This document shows positions 1 through 8,298 of a DNA stretch of 9,186 nucleotides, in pieces. Positions within the stretch are counted from its first letter, which is position 1, and the number at the start of each line of letters is the position of its first letter. The notes under the pieces are model-generated. The model was not told where the DNA came from. It searched no databases and was given only the letters and a program-made list of their open reading frames with translations. A program made the translations under genes and the position numbers. This DNA comes from a bacterium (GTDB lineage: Bacteria; Zixibacteria; MSB-5A5; GN15; FEB-12), in the NCBI GenBank assembly GCA_030668045.1, contig DAOUUR010000062.1, forward strand, positions 1-9,186, read 5' to 3'.

Positions 1-2
1 AA

Positions 3-494
3 GTGGCCGAAAAGGAAGTTGTCGTTATCAAGAAGAGACAGCTGCCCGACAATGAATATCCGGTTGTCTTTTTTATCGCCCGACGGGTAGGAGTCAGCCC
101 CGATATGGTGGTGAAACTTCGTGTCGGCGGCCAGTCGTGGATGCAGATCGGCTGGCATTTCGGACTTGATGCCGATGCTTTTTATGTTCCGGTCGAGGGT
201 AACCCCGGTCCGCCATACGGCAAGGCTTACGGTCATTTCAAGAACAAGAAGAAATCGGAGTGGCGGACGATCCGTTTGACCGATGGGGAGATTGTCGATT
301 TCGTCAATCTGCGTTTCGTCTCCGAGCACTACGGGTACTCGCCCAACGAGGTTATCAAACTTCGCGGTGGCGGCAATAAGTTTGTCGATATTCACAAGCA
401 GGTGAAGGCCAAGAAGGCCGGCAAACAGGGGCCATCCAAAAAAATAGCGGTCAAGGAAAAGGCCAAAGGGAAGGGCAATGGCAAAAAGAAATAA
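3..494 (+). CDS. Uncharacterised duplicated protein with lysine-rich tail, possibly 5'-truncated
   Basis: I do not recognise a named family. The 163 readable residues contain an internal duplication. Residues about 21-53 and 101-133 align at an 80-residue offset and share the core SP-x2-V-(V/I)-KLR-x-GG-x2-(W/F)-x2-I. Between them is a Gly/Pro/Tyr-rich linker (GPPYGKAYGHFK). The last 30 residues are largely Lys, Gly and Ala, a basic tail that could bind nucleic acid or an acidic surface (inference). I have an impression of similar uncharacterised proteins in deltaproteobacteria-like genomes, but could not check it. The readable frame begins at a GTG two bases from the window edge, so the true start, and any signal peptide, may lie outside. 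The gene stands alone and is followed by a strong terminator. No enzymatic motif is visible. Coding confidence is high; function is unknown. Confidence 0.75.
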   Translation: MAEKEVVVIKKRQLPDNEYPVVFFIARRVGVSPDMVVKLRVGGQSWMQIGWHFGLDADAFYVPVEGNPGPPYGKAYGHFKNKKKSEWRTIRLTDGEIVDFVNLRFVSEHYGYSPNEVIKLRGGGNKFVDIHKQVKAKKAGKQGPSKKIAVKEKAKGKGNGKKK

Positions 495-2651
<2,157 letters not shown>

Positions 2652-2655
2652 GTGG

Positions 2656-2697
2656 TTGACTTAAATCAAGGAGTGGTGGTCCTGTGCATTTGATATT
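2656..2697 (+). promoter_or_regulatory. FNR/DNR-like box with class II-type promoter
   Basis: TTGAC-TTAA-ATCAA at 2656-2669 matches the FNR/DNR consensus TTGAT-N4-ATCAA at 9 of 10 fixed positions. A -10-like GATATT lies at 2692-2697. If it is used, the start of transcription is about 2704 and the palindrome centres at -41.5. That is the position at which class II CRP/FNR activators contact RNA polymerase, and no separate -35 box is then needed. A 27-base leader follows with a good Shine-Dalgarno. The target gene's oxidase-like and DUF1858 domains fit control by oxygen or nitric oxide (inference). Confidence 0.6.
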
Positions 2698-2721
2698 GGG
2701 GCCACAAGTAAATATCACTCT

Positions 2722-2727
2722 GGAGAG
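2722..2727 (+). promoter_or_regulatory. Ribosome binding site GGAGAG
   Basis: GGAGAG lies three bases before the ATG at 2731, with the GGAG core five bases away. This supports that start for the membrane protein. Confidence 0.65.
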
Positions 2728-2730
2728 ATT

Positions 2731-3663
2731 ATGAGTACCTATCTGAAGAGATTTGTTTTTGCGTCACTGATTTACCTCGGGCTGGCCGCCATTTTTGGCG
2801 TCCTGAACGGGATGACCGACATCGGTTACATCGGCCTTTTCGCTCACACTCATTTGAATTTGCTCGGGTTTATGTCGATGATGATTTACGGCATCGGCTA
2901 CTTTATTATTCCGCGCTTCAATGGAGCCGACCTGCGGTTCGCCAGTTGGGTGCCTGTGCATTTCTGGCTGGGCAATATCAGTTTGATCGGGATGGTGTTG
3001 TTTCGTGGACTGGCAGTCGAGTCGGGTAGCGACATCTTTGAGGCGTTGTTCATCATCGCCGCATCGGTGCAGGTTGTGACGATTTTCATGTTTATCGTTA
3101 ATATCTGGATGACACTGACACCGGTGGTAGCGCATTTGTCAGTTCCGTCGCCTGCCGCTGTTGCGCCGCAGCTGGCAACACACCCACCGGTGCACCCGGT
3201 CAAGGCAACGCCTGGTATAATAGAGGTGACGGCCGACACACCTATTGCTGATCTTGCTGATGCTCGCCCGGACATGCTTCAGTTTCTGGCCACCTGCGGC
3301 CTACCGATGTTCCGGCAGCCGGGTCATATTGAAAAAGTGCGGTCGATAGGTGTTACTATCGGCATGGCAGCGTCCAATCACGGACTCGACCTGGAGCGTT
3401 TGCTCGCTACTGTTCGAACTGAGTTGGAGAAGGTGCCTTCAAGCAGTGAGGCTACGCCGACCGGGGAAATCTCTGCCGATACTTTGATTGGCCGGGTGAT
3501 AAAGGATTACCCTCAATCCAGAGAAGTCTTTCAGAAATATTTTGGAGGGGGTTGTTTTGATTGCCCGGGACAGGCCTATGAGTCTATCGACATGGCCTGC
3601 CGGATGCACGGGGTCGATATGTCGACTTTCTTAGCCGAGCTACAGATTGCGATAGGTCGGTAG
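2731..3663 (+). CDS. Heme-copper oxidase subunit I-like membrane protein with two DUF1858 domains
   Basis: A 310-residue protein of two unlike halves. Residues 1-130 form about four transmembrane helices (near 8-27, 32-60, 72-92 and 104-129). Helix II reads HTHLNLLGF...GYFIIPRF, with His39 and His41, and helix III carries His77. This resembles the low-spin-heme helix region of cbb3/NorB-type subunit I, but the other oxidase helices and the copper site are absent, so it is not itself an oxidase. A Pro/Ala/His-rich linker (about 136-160) leads to two cytoplasmic DUF1858 domains (about 164-232 and 246-308). The second carries Cys275-x2-Cys278; the first has only Cys189. DUF1858 is known alone and next to redox proteins such as hybrid-cluster proteins. 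An FNR-like promoter precedes it. A heme-based redox or NO sensor or electron carrier is plausible but unproven. Confidence 0.8.
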   Translation: MSTYLKRFVFASLIYLGLAAIFGVLNGMTDIGYIGLFAHTHLNLLGFMSMMIYGIGYFIIPRFNGADLRFASWVPVHFWLGNISLIGMVLFRGLAVESGSDIFEALFIIAASVQVVTIFMFIVNIWMTLTPVVAHLSVPSPAAVAPQLATHPPVHPVKATPGIIEVTADTPIADLADARPDMLQFLATCGLPMFRQPGHIEKVRSIGVTIGMAASNHGLDLERLLATVRTELEKVPSSSEATPTGEISADTLIGRVIKDYPQSREVFQKYFGGGCFDCPGQAYESIDMACRMHGVDMSTFLAELQIAIGR

Positions 3664-3667
3664 GAAA

Positions 3668-3683
3668 GGCGGAGAAAACCGCC
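3668..3683. terminator. Short hairpin between convergent genes, possible bidirectional terminator
   Basis: GGCGG-AGAAAA-CCGCC forms a 5-bp GC stem between the stop codons of the convergent membrane protein and PhaR-like genes. There is no long T-tract on either strand, so it is at best a weak terminator. Confidence 0.35.
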
Positions 3684-3705
3684 CTTCCCGTTTACCAGAG
3701 TAATC

Positions 3706-4287
3706 CTAAAGCTTCTTTTCCAGGGCCGCAATGGTCTTGGCCAGCTTGTCAATTTTGCCTTCCAGCTTCTTGAGATCGGCCTGTTTGACCAGCTTCAGGT
3801 CCTTGACCGTCTTGGTGACCGATTGGTGAATTTTTCCGGTCTCCTTGACCACCTTTTCCCTGATTGACGCGGTGGATTTTTCGGCCTTGTCCAGAAGTTC
3901 CATAACAGCCTTCTTGCGATCCGACTTGGTCAGTTCACCTTTCTTGATAAGATCATCGACGATCTTCTCGGCCTTAGCCCGGGTTACCTGAAAAGCCCCA
4001 ATTGAGGCCAGTACTGTGTTTCTGAGAATAGACATTGATCTGTCACCTCCTACTGATATGATTTCCTTGAGCAGTTCTTTCGTTGCCTTCCGGTCGTGCC
4101 AGGTGGTCGCCTCCGAGAGCAACACCCGTCCCAACACCGGCATAGTTATGTCTCCTCCAGTGGCGGAGTCAATTACTTTTATATCGACTCCCTCCTGTAT
4201 CAATTCGGCCACCTCCGACTGAGTGATAGTGCGGCTGGTCTGTGTGTCGTAGAGCCGTCGGTTTTTGTATCGCTTAATTGTCCTCAT
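3706..4287 (-). CDS. PhaR-type regulator with phasin-like C-terminal half
   Basis: A 193-residue protein. The N-terminus (about 1-60) is the PHB/PHA-accumulation regulator DNA-binding domain, seen in RTIKRYKNRRLYDT followed by ITQSEVAELI. That domain in PhaR represses phasin and PHA genes until polyhydroxyalkanoate granules titrate it. Residues about 86-193 are helical and lysine-rich, with F-x-V-x-R-x-K-x5-DDLIKKGELT and a terminal heptad-like segment (about 171-193) ending KLEGKIDKLAKTIAALEKKL. This looks like a PhaF/PhaI-type phasin rather than the usual PhaR C-terminus. The frame runs open to 4344, but the domain begins exactly at the ATG at 4287 and the upstream residues overlap the predicted promoter, so I choose 4287. 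No PHA synthase or depolymerase lies in the window. The DNA-binding call is firm; the granule-binding role is inferred. Confidence 0.85.
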   Translation of the reverse strand: MRTIKRYKNRRLYDTQTSRTITQSEVAELIQEGVDIKVIDSATGGDITMPVLGRVLLSEATTWHDRKATKELLKEIISVGGDRSMSILRNTVLASIGAFQVTRAKAEKIVDDLIKKGELTKSDRKKAVMELLDKAEKSTASIREKVVKETGKIHQSVTKTVKDLKLVKQADLKKLEGKIDKLAKTIAALEKKL

Positions 4288-4300
4288 CTCTTCTACTATC

Positions 4301-4329
4301 AATATTGTGCACCGCACAACAAAAGTCAA
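4301..4329 (-). promoter_or_regulatory. Probable promoter of the PhaR-like gene
   Basis: On the minus strand TTGACT (4329-4324, 5 of 6 matches) is followed after 17 bases by AATATT (4306-4301, 4 of 6). The expected start is near 4294, giving a leader of only about seven bases (AGAAGAG) before the ATG at 4287. This leader leaves no room for a normally spaced Shine-Dalgarno. Confidence 0.45.
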
Positions 4330-4330
4330 G

Positions 4331-4356
4331 AAAAAAAGCGACAAGGTCGCTTTTTT
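4331..4356 (-). terminator. Intrinsic terminator after the first-listed response regulator gene
   Basis: An 11-bp stem (4332-4342 with 4346-4356) around a 3-base loop has a GCGAC/GTCGC core flanked by A/T pairs. On the minus strand it ends in seven Ts. It begins 11 bases past the response regulator stop codon and lies just before the promoter of the PhaR-like gene, separating the two units. The A/T symmetry means it could also work on the plus strand, though no plus gene ends there. Confidence 0.88.
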
Positions 4357-4366
4357 CGGCTGCGAT

Positions 4367-4771
4367 TTATGATGATTTCCCGGTGGACATCAGCACGATA
4401 TTTACGATTTCCAGCAGACGTTCGCAGGAAAATGGTTTCTTGATAAACATGTCACCACCGGCTTTGAAGGATCGTCCCTGGTCATCGTTGCGATCTTTGC
4501 CGGTCAGAAAAATCACCGGCGTATTTGCAAATTCGGGAATATTTTTGAGTTCCTGGCAGATTTCGTATCCGGAGATGCCGGGCATCATGATATCAAGCAG
4601 GATGACATCGGGGTTGATCTCGCGGGCCTTTTCCACAGCTTTGTAGGAATCGTTTTCAACCGAGATCTGATAACCGGCGTCGGAGAGAAATGTCTCCACA
4701 ATTTCGGTGATTTCCGGCTCATCATCAACAACGAGAACTCGGGCAGTGCTTATGTCTATTTTGTATGACAT
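4367..4771 (-). CDS. Single-domain (REC-only) response regulator
   Basis: A 134-residue CheY-like receiver with no output domain. The acidic pocket (Asp16, Asp17), phospho-acceptor Asp60 (LLDIMMP), switch Thr90 (IFLTG) and Lys112-Pro113 are all present, so it should accept phosphate from a histidine kinase and signal by protein contact. No kinase is visible in the window, so its partners are unknown. It shares the pattern GR-x-F-x2-GG-x5-KPFS with the upstream neighbour (4872-5264), with identical residue numbers for the key sites. The two are therefore tandem paralogues. The start at 4771 gives a normal receiver N-terminus, but no Shine-Dalgarno precedes it. It has a possible promoter of its own at 4814-4841 and a strong terminator after it. 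Confidence 0.92.
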   Translation of the reverse strand: MSYKIDISTARVLVVDDEPEITEIVETFLSDAGYQISVENDSYKAVEKAREINPDVILLDIMMPGISGYEICQELKNIPEFANTPVIFLTGKDRNDDQGRSFKAGGDMFIKKPFSCERLLEIVNIVLMSTGKSS

Positions 4772-4813
4772 TGCTTTTGTCGTTTCTGGCTAAGTGGCCG
4801 CAAACGTTCTCTA

Positions 4814-4841
4814 TTTATATTATGTCGGCTTGGTTGAACAA
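4814..4841 (-). promoter_or_regulatory. Possible promoter of the downstream response regulator
   Basis: On the minus strand TTGTTC (4841-4836, 3 of 6) and TATAAA (4819-4814, 5 of 6) are separated by 16 bases in an A/T-rich gap between the two response regulators. The leader would be about 36 bases. The -10 is good but the -35 is weak, and read-through from the upstream regulator gene remains possible because no hairpin terminator is evident between them. Confidence 0.35.
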
Positions 4842-4871
4842 AAGCTTGAGTTAAAAAGGAAACAGCAGATT

Positions 4872-5264
4872 CTACACTGATTGGAGGGCAAGGGTCACCA
4901 AGTCCTTAAGTTGTTGATTTGAAAACGGTTTCTGGACATAAGCGGCTCCGCCGACGCCAAAGGCTCGGCCCCCGTCTTCCGAGGCATTCTGGCCGGTCAG
5001 GAAGATTACCGGTACAGATTGGAGGCTAATGTGCTCTTTGAGTTTCCGAGTGACTTCGTAGCCGTCCATTTCGGGTAGCCCAATATCCATCAGAATCAGG
5101 TCGGGAGGTTCTTTTTCGGCCAATTCGAGACCGGTAGTCCCATCAGAGGCGGTGAGGACACGATGCCCATCTGCGGATAGAACAGTCGATACTACACCGG
5201 TAATAGCCTCGTCATCATCAATAACGAGAATCAAGCTTGGTTTTTTCTCCTGCAACTCGCTCAT
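4872..5264 (-). CDS. Single-domain (REC-only) response regulator, paralogue of its neighbour
   Basis: A 130-residue CheY-like receiver without an output domain. Asp16-Asp17-Asp18, phospho-acceptor Asp60 (LMDIGLPEMDGYE), Thr90 (IFLTGQ) and Lys112-Pro113 complete the phosphorylation site. These numbers are the same as in the downstream paralogue, and both carry GR-x-F-x2-GG and KPFS. The frame is open up to 5363, but the added residues are Cys/Trp-rich and unlike a receiver. The ATG at 5264 has a well-spaced GGAGA six bases upstream, so I choose it. It is the first gene of the minus-strand group and is divergent from smpB across 182 bases. Its kinase and target are not in the window. It could serve as a phosphorelay intermediate or act on a motility, kinase or c-di-GMP protein elsewhere (inference). 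Confidence 0.92.
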   Translation of the reverse strand: MSELQEKKPSLILVIDDDEAITGVVSTVLSADGHRVLTASDGTTGLELAEKEPPDLILMDIGLPEMDGYEVTRKLKEHISLQSVPVIFLTGQNASEDGGRAFGVGGAAYVQKPFSNQQLKDLVTLALQSV

Positions 5265-5270
5265 GGACAA

Positions 5271-5275
5271 TCTCC
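5271..5275 (-). promoter_or_regulatory. Ribosome binding site deciding the start of the upstream response regulator
   Basis: GGAGA on the minus strand lies six bases before the ATG at 5264. No comparable site precedes the longer alternative start at 5363. Confidence 0.7.
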
Positions 5276-5296
5276 GGTGGCGAAAAACTCCCCACC
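5276..5296 (-). other. Possible leader hairpin before the response regulator RBS
   Basis: On the minus strand GGTGG (5296-5292) can pair with CCACC (5280-5276) around an 11-base loop. The stem ends directly against the GGAGA ribosome binding site. It is a short stem and may be chance; it could modulate access to the site if the leader extends this far. Confidence 0.2.
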
Positions 5297-5411
5297 ATAG
5301 TTTCATTCGACAATTGCAGCACAAACTTGACCCAGTTGCTTCGGGTGGAACGAAGAGTTCCAAGCCATGGTCTTGACCGTAGGCGCCCGAAGGGCCCGAG
5401 GCTGATTTTTG

Positions 5412-5440
5412 TTGCTGCTCAGGGTGGCAGCCGCTATCGT
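5412..5440 (+). promoter_or_regulatory. Possible leaderless promoter of smpB
   Basis: TATCGT (5435-5440, fitting TANNNT) sits at -12 to -7 relative to the smpB ATG at 5447. A weak -35-like TTGCTG (5412-5417) stands 17 bases upstream of it. The predicted start falls on the A of the ATG. No Shine-Dalgarno lies in the 15 bases before the ATG, which supports leaderless translation. The -35 match is poor, so this is tentative. Confidence 0.35.
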
Positions 5441-5446
5441 ATTTTT

Positions 5447-5908
5447 ATGGCTGAGAAGAAGGAAATCAGAACCGTTGTTCGTAACCGCAAGGCCCGCCAC
5501 AACTATGAGGTCTCAAGTACGCTGGAGGCTGGTATCGAGTTGAAGGGCAGCGAGGTTAAGTCGATCAGGGCCGGCAAGGTTAACCTGTCTGATTCATATG
5601 CGGTCGTCGAACGAGGTGAGCTGATTCTGAAGAATCTCCACATCAATCCGTATGAAATGGCCGCAGAAAATCCCGACCCAATTCGCCCTCGTCGTCTGCT
5701 GGTTCACAGCCGTGAAATCCGGAAACTATCGATCCAGACCGATCAGCGCGGCATGACCCTGATCCCCCTCTCGCTGTACTTCAAGGGTAACCGGGTAAAA
5801 ATCGAACTGGGCGTGGCGATTGGACGTAAGAAATACGACAAGCGGCAGGCGGTGGCCAAGGACGAGGCGGCCAAGAAAATCAAGAAGGCGCTCAAACATG
5901 ACCAGTAA
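5447..5908 (+). CDS. smpB: SsrA-binding protein SmpB
   Basis: Binds tmRNA and delivers it to stalled ribosomes for trans-translation, acting in the cytoplasm. The 153 residues match the usual 150-160. Visible hallmarks are the N-terminal RNRKARHNYE, the OB-fold motif GIELKGSEVKSIRAGKVNL followed by DSYA, the HINPYE segment, the RPRRLLVH and EI-x-KL stretch, TLIPLSLYFK, and the basic C-terminal tail with GRKKYDKR that contacts the ribosome. The frame is open from 5237, but everything before the ATG at 5447 lacks SmpB homology and overlaps the divergent regulator's leader. The chosen start therefore rests on family alignment. It is the first gene of the cluster leading into the amidase, whose ATG follows the stop by 12 bases. 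The ssrA gene itself is not in the window. Confidence 0.97.
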   Translation: MAEKKEIRTVVRNRKARHNYEVSSTLEAGIELKGSEVKSIRAGKVNLSDSYAVVERGELILKNLHINPYEMAAENPDPIRPRRLLVHSREIRKLSIQTDQRGMTLIPLSLYFKGNRVKIELGVAIGRKKYDKRQAVAKDEAAKKIKKALKHDQ

Positions 5909-5920
5909 GGACCAGAAGCG

Positions 5921-7417
5921 ATGAGGCACCAACGAAGTCACACAACAGCGCTGCTGTTTCTAACCGTCCTGATAGCGGCCACAGTCTCGGCCGGTTCGAT
6001 CAAGGTTGTTGTTTCTGGTGGTACAGAGAAGATAGAGTCGTACGAGGCGGGCGAGCTGACCTACTTTTCATTTTCGGCGCTGGCCGGTATGCTCGGGGGG
6101 ACGCTTGATTGGGAGATGATTGGTCACCGGATTAACTACGTCGAAGATACCAGCCGGTTCGAATTTGTAATCAATTCACCGTTCTTCAGAATCAACGACT
6201 CGACCTACAATCTGACTTTTCCTGCGGAGTTTAAGGACGGCCAACTTTTTTTGCCGGCTGAAACGTTTCTGCCTTTTCTCGATCGTGTGATTCAACAGAA
6301 GATCACATGGAATCGTGAAAGCGAGTCGATACGAATAGATTCGGAGTACTTCAATGTTGTTGATCTGAGTCTTTCGCCAAAAGCTAACGGTCTGCTTATT
6401 GATATTCATCTGACCCAAGCGCTGGCCTACGAGGTGTTTGTCACTGAAGGTAACTGGATCAATGTCTCGATTCGTGATGGTAAGATCAACGCCGCTCGTA
6501 TCCGTTCACGCGAGAACAAGCGTTACATGTACCGGCTCAAGACTCATCAGGCCGAAGGGTCGGGTCAGGTGTCGATCCGTCTTCGCCGCAATGTTGAAAA
6601 ATGGCACCATAAGCTGGTTTATGATCCGCCGAGGATTCAGATCTCGATTGCCGATGTTGATTTCCAACTCGACACCAACGAGACTGGATCAACTATTGGA
6701 CCTGATAATCTTGTTGATGTCATCGTCGTTGACGCTGGGCATGGTGGTAGTGACTACGGGGCGGTTGGCCGGGGCGGTACGCGCGAGAAGGATGTAACGC
6801 TCAGCATCGCCAAAGAGCTGGCCCGGTTGATACGAAAAGACAAGCTGTTCAAGGTTGTGATGACTCGTGACCGCGACAAGGGTCTCTCGCTTCAGCAGCG
6901 GGCCGACATTGCCAACAGCGCCTCGGCTGATCTGTTTATCTCAATCCACGCCAACTCGTCAACCAAACGCCAGGTCCGGGGCTGGAATGTTTTCTTTTTG
7001 GCCGAAGCGAAAAACGATTCAGCCCGTGCCGTCGCACAGCTTGAGAACTCGGTTTATCTTCGCGAGGAGAACCCTCTGCAGACGCACCGCGAGGGGAGCG
7101 ATTTCAATGCCGATGAGGACCCGATTTTGAGTATCATCAATGAGATGATTATGACCGAGTTCCAGGCCGAATCGTACGACTTTGCCCTGATGGTTGATCG
7201 GCAATTGAGACGGACGCTTAAGATTCCGGCCCGGGGAGTGGATCAAGCCGGTTTCTTCGTGTTGAACATGGTTTTCACGCCGTCGGTGCTGGTGGAGTCC
7301 GGTTTTATATCCAACTCTCAGGAAGAAAAATTGCTGAAGAACAAAAAATACCAGAAAACTGTTGCCGAAGCGATATACAAGGCCCTTAAGAGCTTCAAGG
7401 CCAAATACGAAGGATAG
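5921..7417 (+). CDS. Exported N-acetylmuramoyl-L-alanine amidase (Amidase_3, AMIN-type)
   Basis: Cleaves the amide bond between N-acetylmuramic acid and the stem peptide, typically at the septum. The 498 residues begin with a signal peptide (1-25, cleavage probably after VSA). A copper-amine-oxidase-N-like or stalk domain follows (about 28-145), then a beta-rich AMIN-like domain (about 146-250) that targets such enzymes to peptidoglycan. The catalytic Amidase_3 domain (about 267-492) has the zinc ligands His274 (VDAGHGG), Glu289 (REKDV) and His343 (ISIHANS), and catalytic Glu459 (VESGFISN). The roughly 115 residues between His343 and Glu459 include an acidic helical insert (EDPILSIINEMI...), which in AmiB/AmiC-type enzymes is an autoinhibitory region released by an activator. 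That role here is inferred. AGGA at 5907-5910 overlaps the smpB stop and serves as the ribosome binding site. It lies directly before murI. Confidence 0.93.
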   Translation: MRHQRSHTTALLFLTVLIAATVSAGSIKVVVSGGTEKIESYEAGELTYFSFSALAGMLGGTLDWEMIGHRINYVEDTSRFEFVINSPFFRINDSTYNLTFPAEFKDGQLFLPAETFLPFLDRVIQQKITWNRESESIRIDSEYFNVVDLSLSPKANGLLIDIHLTQALAYEVFVTEGNWINVSIRDGKINAARIRSRENKRYMYRLKTHQAEGSGQVSIRLRRNVEKWHHKLVYDPPRIQISIADVDFQLDTNETGSTIGPDNLVDVIVVDAGHGGSDYGAVGRGGTREKDVTLSIAKELARLIRKDKLFKVVMTRDRDKGLSLQQRADIANSASADLFISIHANSSTKRQVRGWNVFFLAEAKNDSARAVAQLENSVYLREENPLQTHREGSDFNADEDPILSIINEMIMTEFQAESYDFALMVDRQLRRTLKIPARGVDQAGFFVLNMVFTPSVLVESGFISNSQEEKLLKNKKYQKTVAEAIYKALKSFKAKYEG

Positions 7418-7429
7418 CGCAGGTTGCTT

Positions 7430-8272
7430 ATGGAAAAGAAACAGAGCCCAGAAACATCAGCGCCCATTGGTGTTTTTGATTCCGGCGTCGGCGGATTGAC
7501 GGTAGCGAGCCAACTGTTTGAAACGCTCGCCTTTGAGGATGTCGTTTACTTTGGCGATGTTGGCCGTACGCCGTACGGTCCCCGTTCCAAAGATATCATT
7601 ATCGAGTTTACGCGGCAGGATGTCGCGTTCATGATCGAACAGGGAGTCAAATTTATTATTTGCGCCTGCAACTCGGCATCATCGACCGCTCTTGATGAGA
7701 TCAAAGGTGATTACGATGTTGAGATGATCGGGGTGATTGAACCTGGTGCGAAGGCGGCGGTTAAAAAAACGAAGAACGGTCGGGTGGGGGTGATCGGTAC
7801 GCAGGCGACGATCAATTCCAACGCCTATGCGCGGATTATCCATCAGCACGATCCAGAGATCAAAGTCTTCTCGCTGGCCTGTCCGCTTTTTGTACCGCTG
7901 GTTGAGGAGGGGTACGTTGACAAGAAGGCTGCTTACCTGATCGCGGAGGATTACTTGCAGACAATGAAGGACGTGCAGATCGACACCCTCGTTCTCGGTT
8001 GTACGCACTATCCGTTGTTGAAAAACGTTATCTCGATTGTTATGGGTGACATGGTCAACCTGATTGACAGTGGCGAAGAGACCGCGCGGGTGGCGCGCCA
8101 GAAGCTGACCGATGGCAACCTGCTCAATCCTCGTTCCTCCCAGTCGCCGACTGTGACGGGGGAGAGGAAGTTTTTTGTCTCTGATGTGCCGGAAAAATTC
8201 TCACAGATCGCCTCACGCTTTTTGGGCCACCGCGTCGACCGCATCACGCGGGTCGATATAAGTAAGTATTGA
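7430..8272 (+). CDS. murI: Glutamate racemase MurI
   Basis: Interconverts L- and D-glutamate, supplying D-Glu for the peptidoglycan stem peptide. The 280 residues are slightly above the usual 260-270. The family signature is complete: VFDSGVGGLTV with Asp17, FGDVGRTPYG, catalytic Cys80 in ACNSAS, and catalytic Cys191 with His193 in LGCTHYPLL. Two starts are possible, TTG at 7424 and ATG at 7430. I prefer the ATG, since AGG at 7421-7423 is six bases upstream, though AGGA at 7411-7414 would suit the TTG. The homology begins at about residue 13, so the choice matters little. It follows the amidase by 12 bases and precedes rdgB by 26, so cell-wall synthesis and remodelling are probably co-transcribed. 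Confidence 0.97.
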   Translation: MEKKQSPETSAPIGVFDSGVGGLTVASQLFETLAFEDVVYFGDVGRTPYGPRSKDIIIEFTRQDVAFMIEQGVKFIICACNSASSTALDEIKGDYDVEMIGVIEPGAKAAVKKTKNGRVGVIGTQATINSNAYARIIHQHDPEIKVFSLACPLFVPLVEEGYVDKKAAYLIAEDYLQTMKDVQIDTLVLGCTHYPLLKNVISIVMGDMVNLIDSGEETARVARQKLTDGNLLNPRSSQSPTVTGERKFFVSDVPEKFSQIASRFLGHRVDRITRVDISKY

Positions 8273-8298
8273 TCGTGAAGAAGGATCAGCTATAGCCC

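Noticed and set aside
2764..3275. Two overlapping open frames antisense to the membrane protein gene
   Set aside because: They are shadows of a well-supported coding frame: His/Gln-rich or low-complexity, with no motif.
4016..4646. Plus-strand open frames across the PhaR-like and response regulator genes
   Set aside because: They overlap clearly coding minus-strand genes and the intrinsic terminator at 4331-4356, and have no domain signature.
5265..5363. Longer N-terminus for the upstream response regulator
   Set aside because: The extra 33 residues are Cys/Trp-rich and not receiver-like, and a well-spaced GGAGA supports the ATG at 5264.
5385..5395. GCCC-GAA-GGGC hairpin between the divergent response regulator and smpB
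   Set aside because: Only four base pairs, no T-tract and no link to a start or stop codon; probably chance in GC-rich sequence.
5237..5446. In-frame 5' extension of smpB adding 70 residues
   Set aside because: It has no SmpB homology, overlaps the start of the divergent response regulator, and would be far longer than the family.
6438..7246. Alternative-frame open frames inside the amidase gene, on both strands
   Set aside because: The amidase frame carries all catalytic residues; the others are Arg/Ser-rich shadows without motifs.
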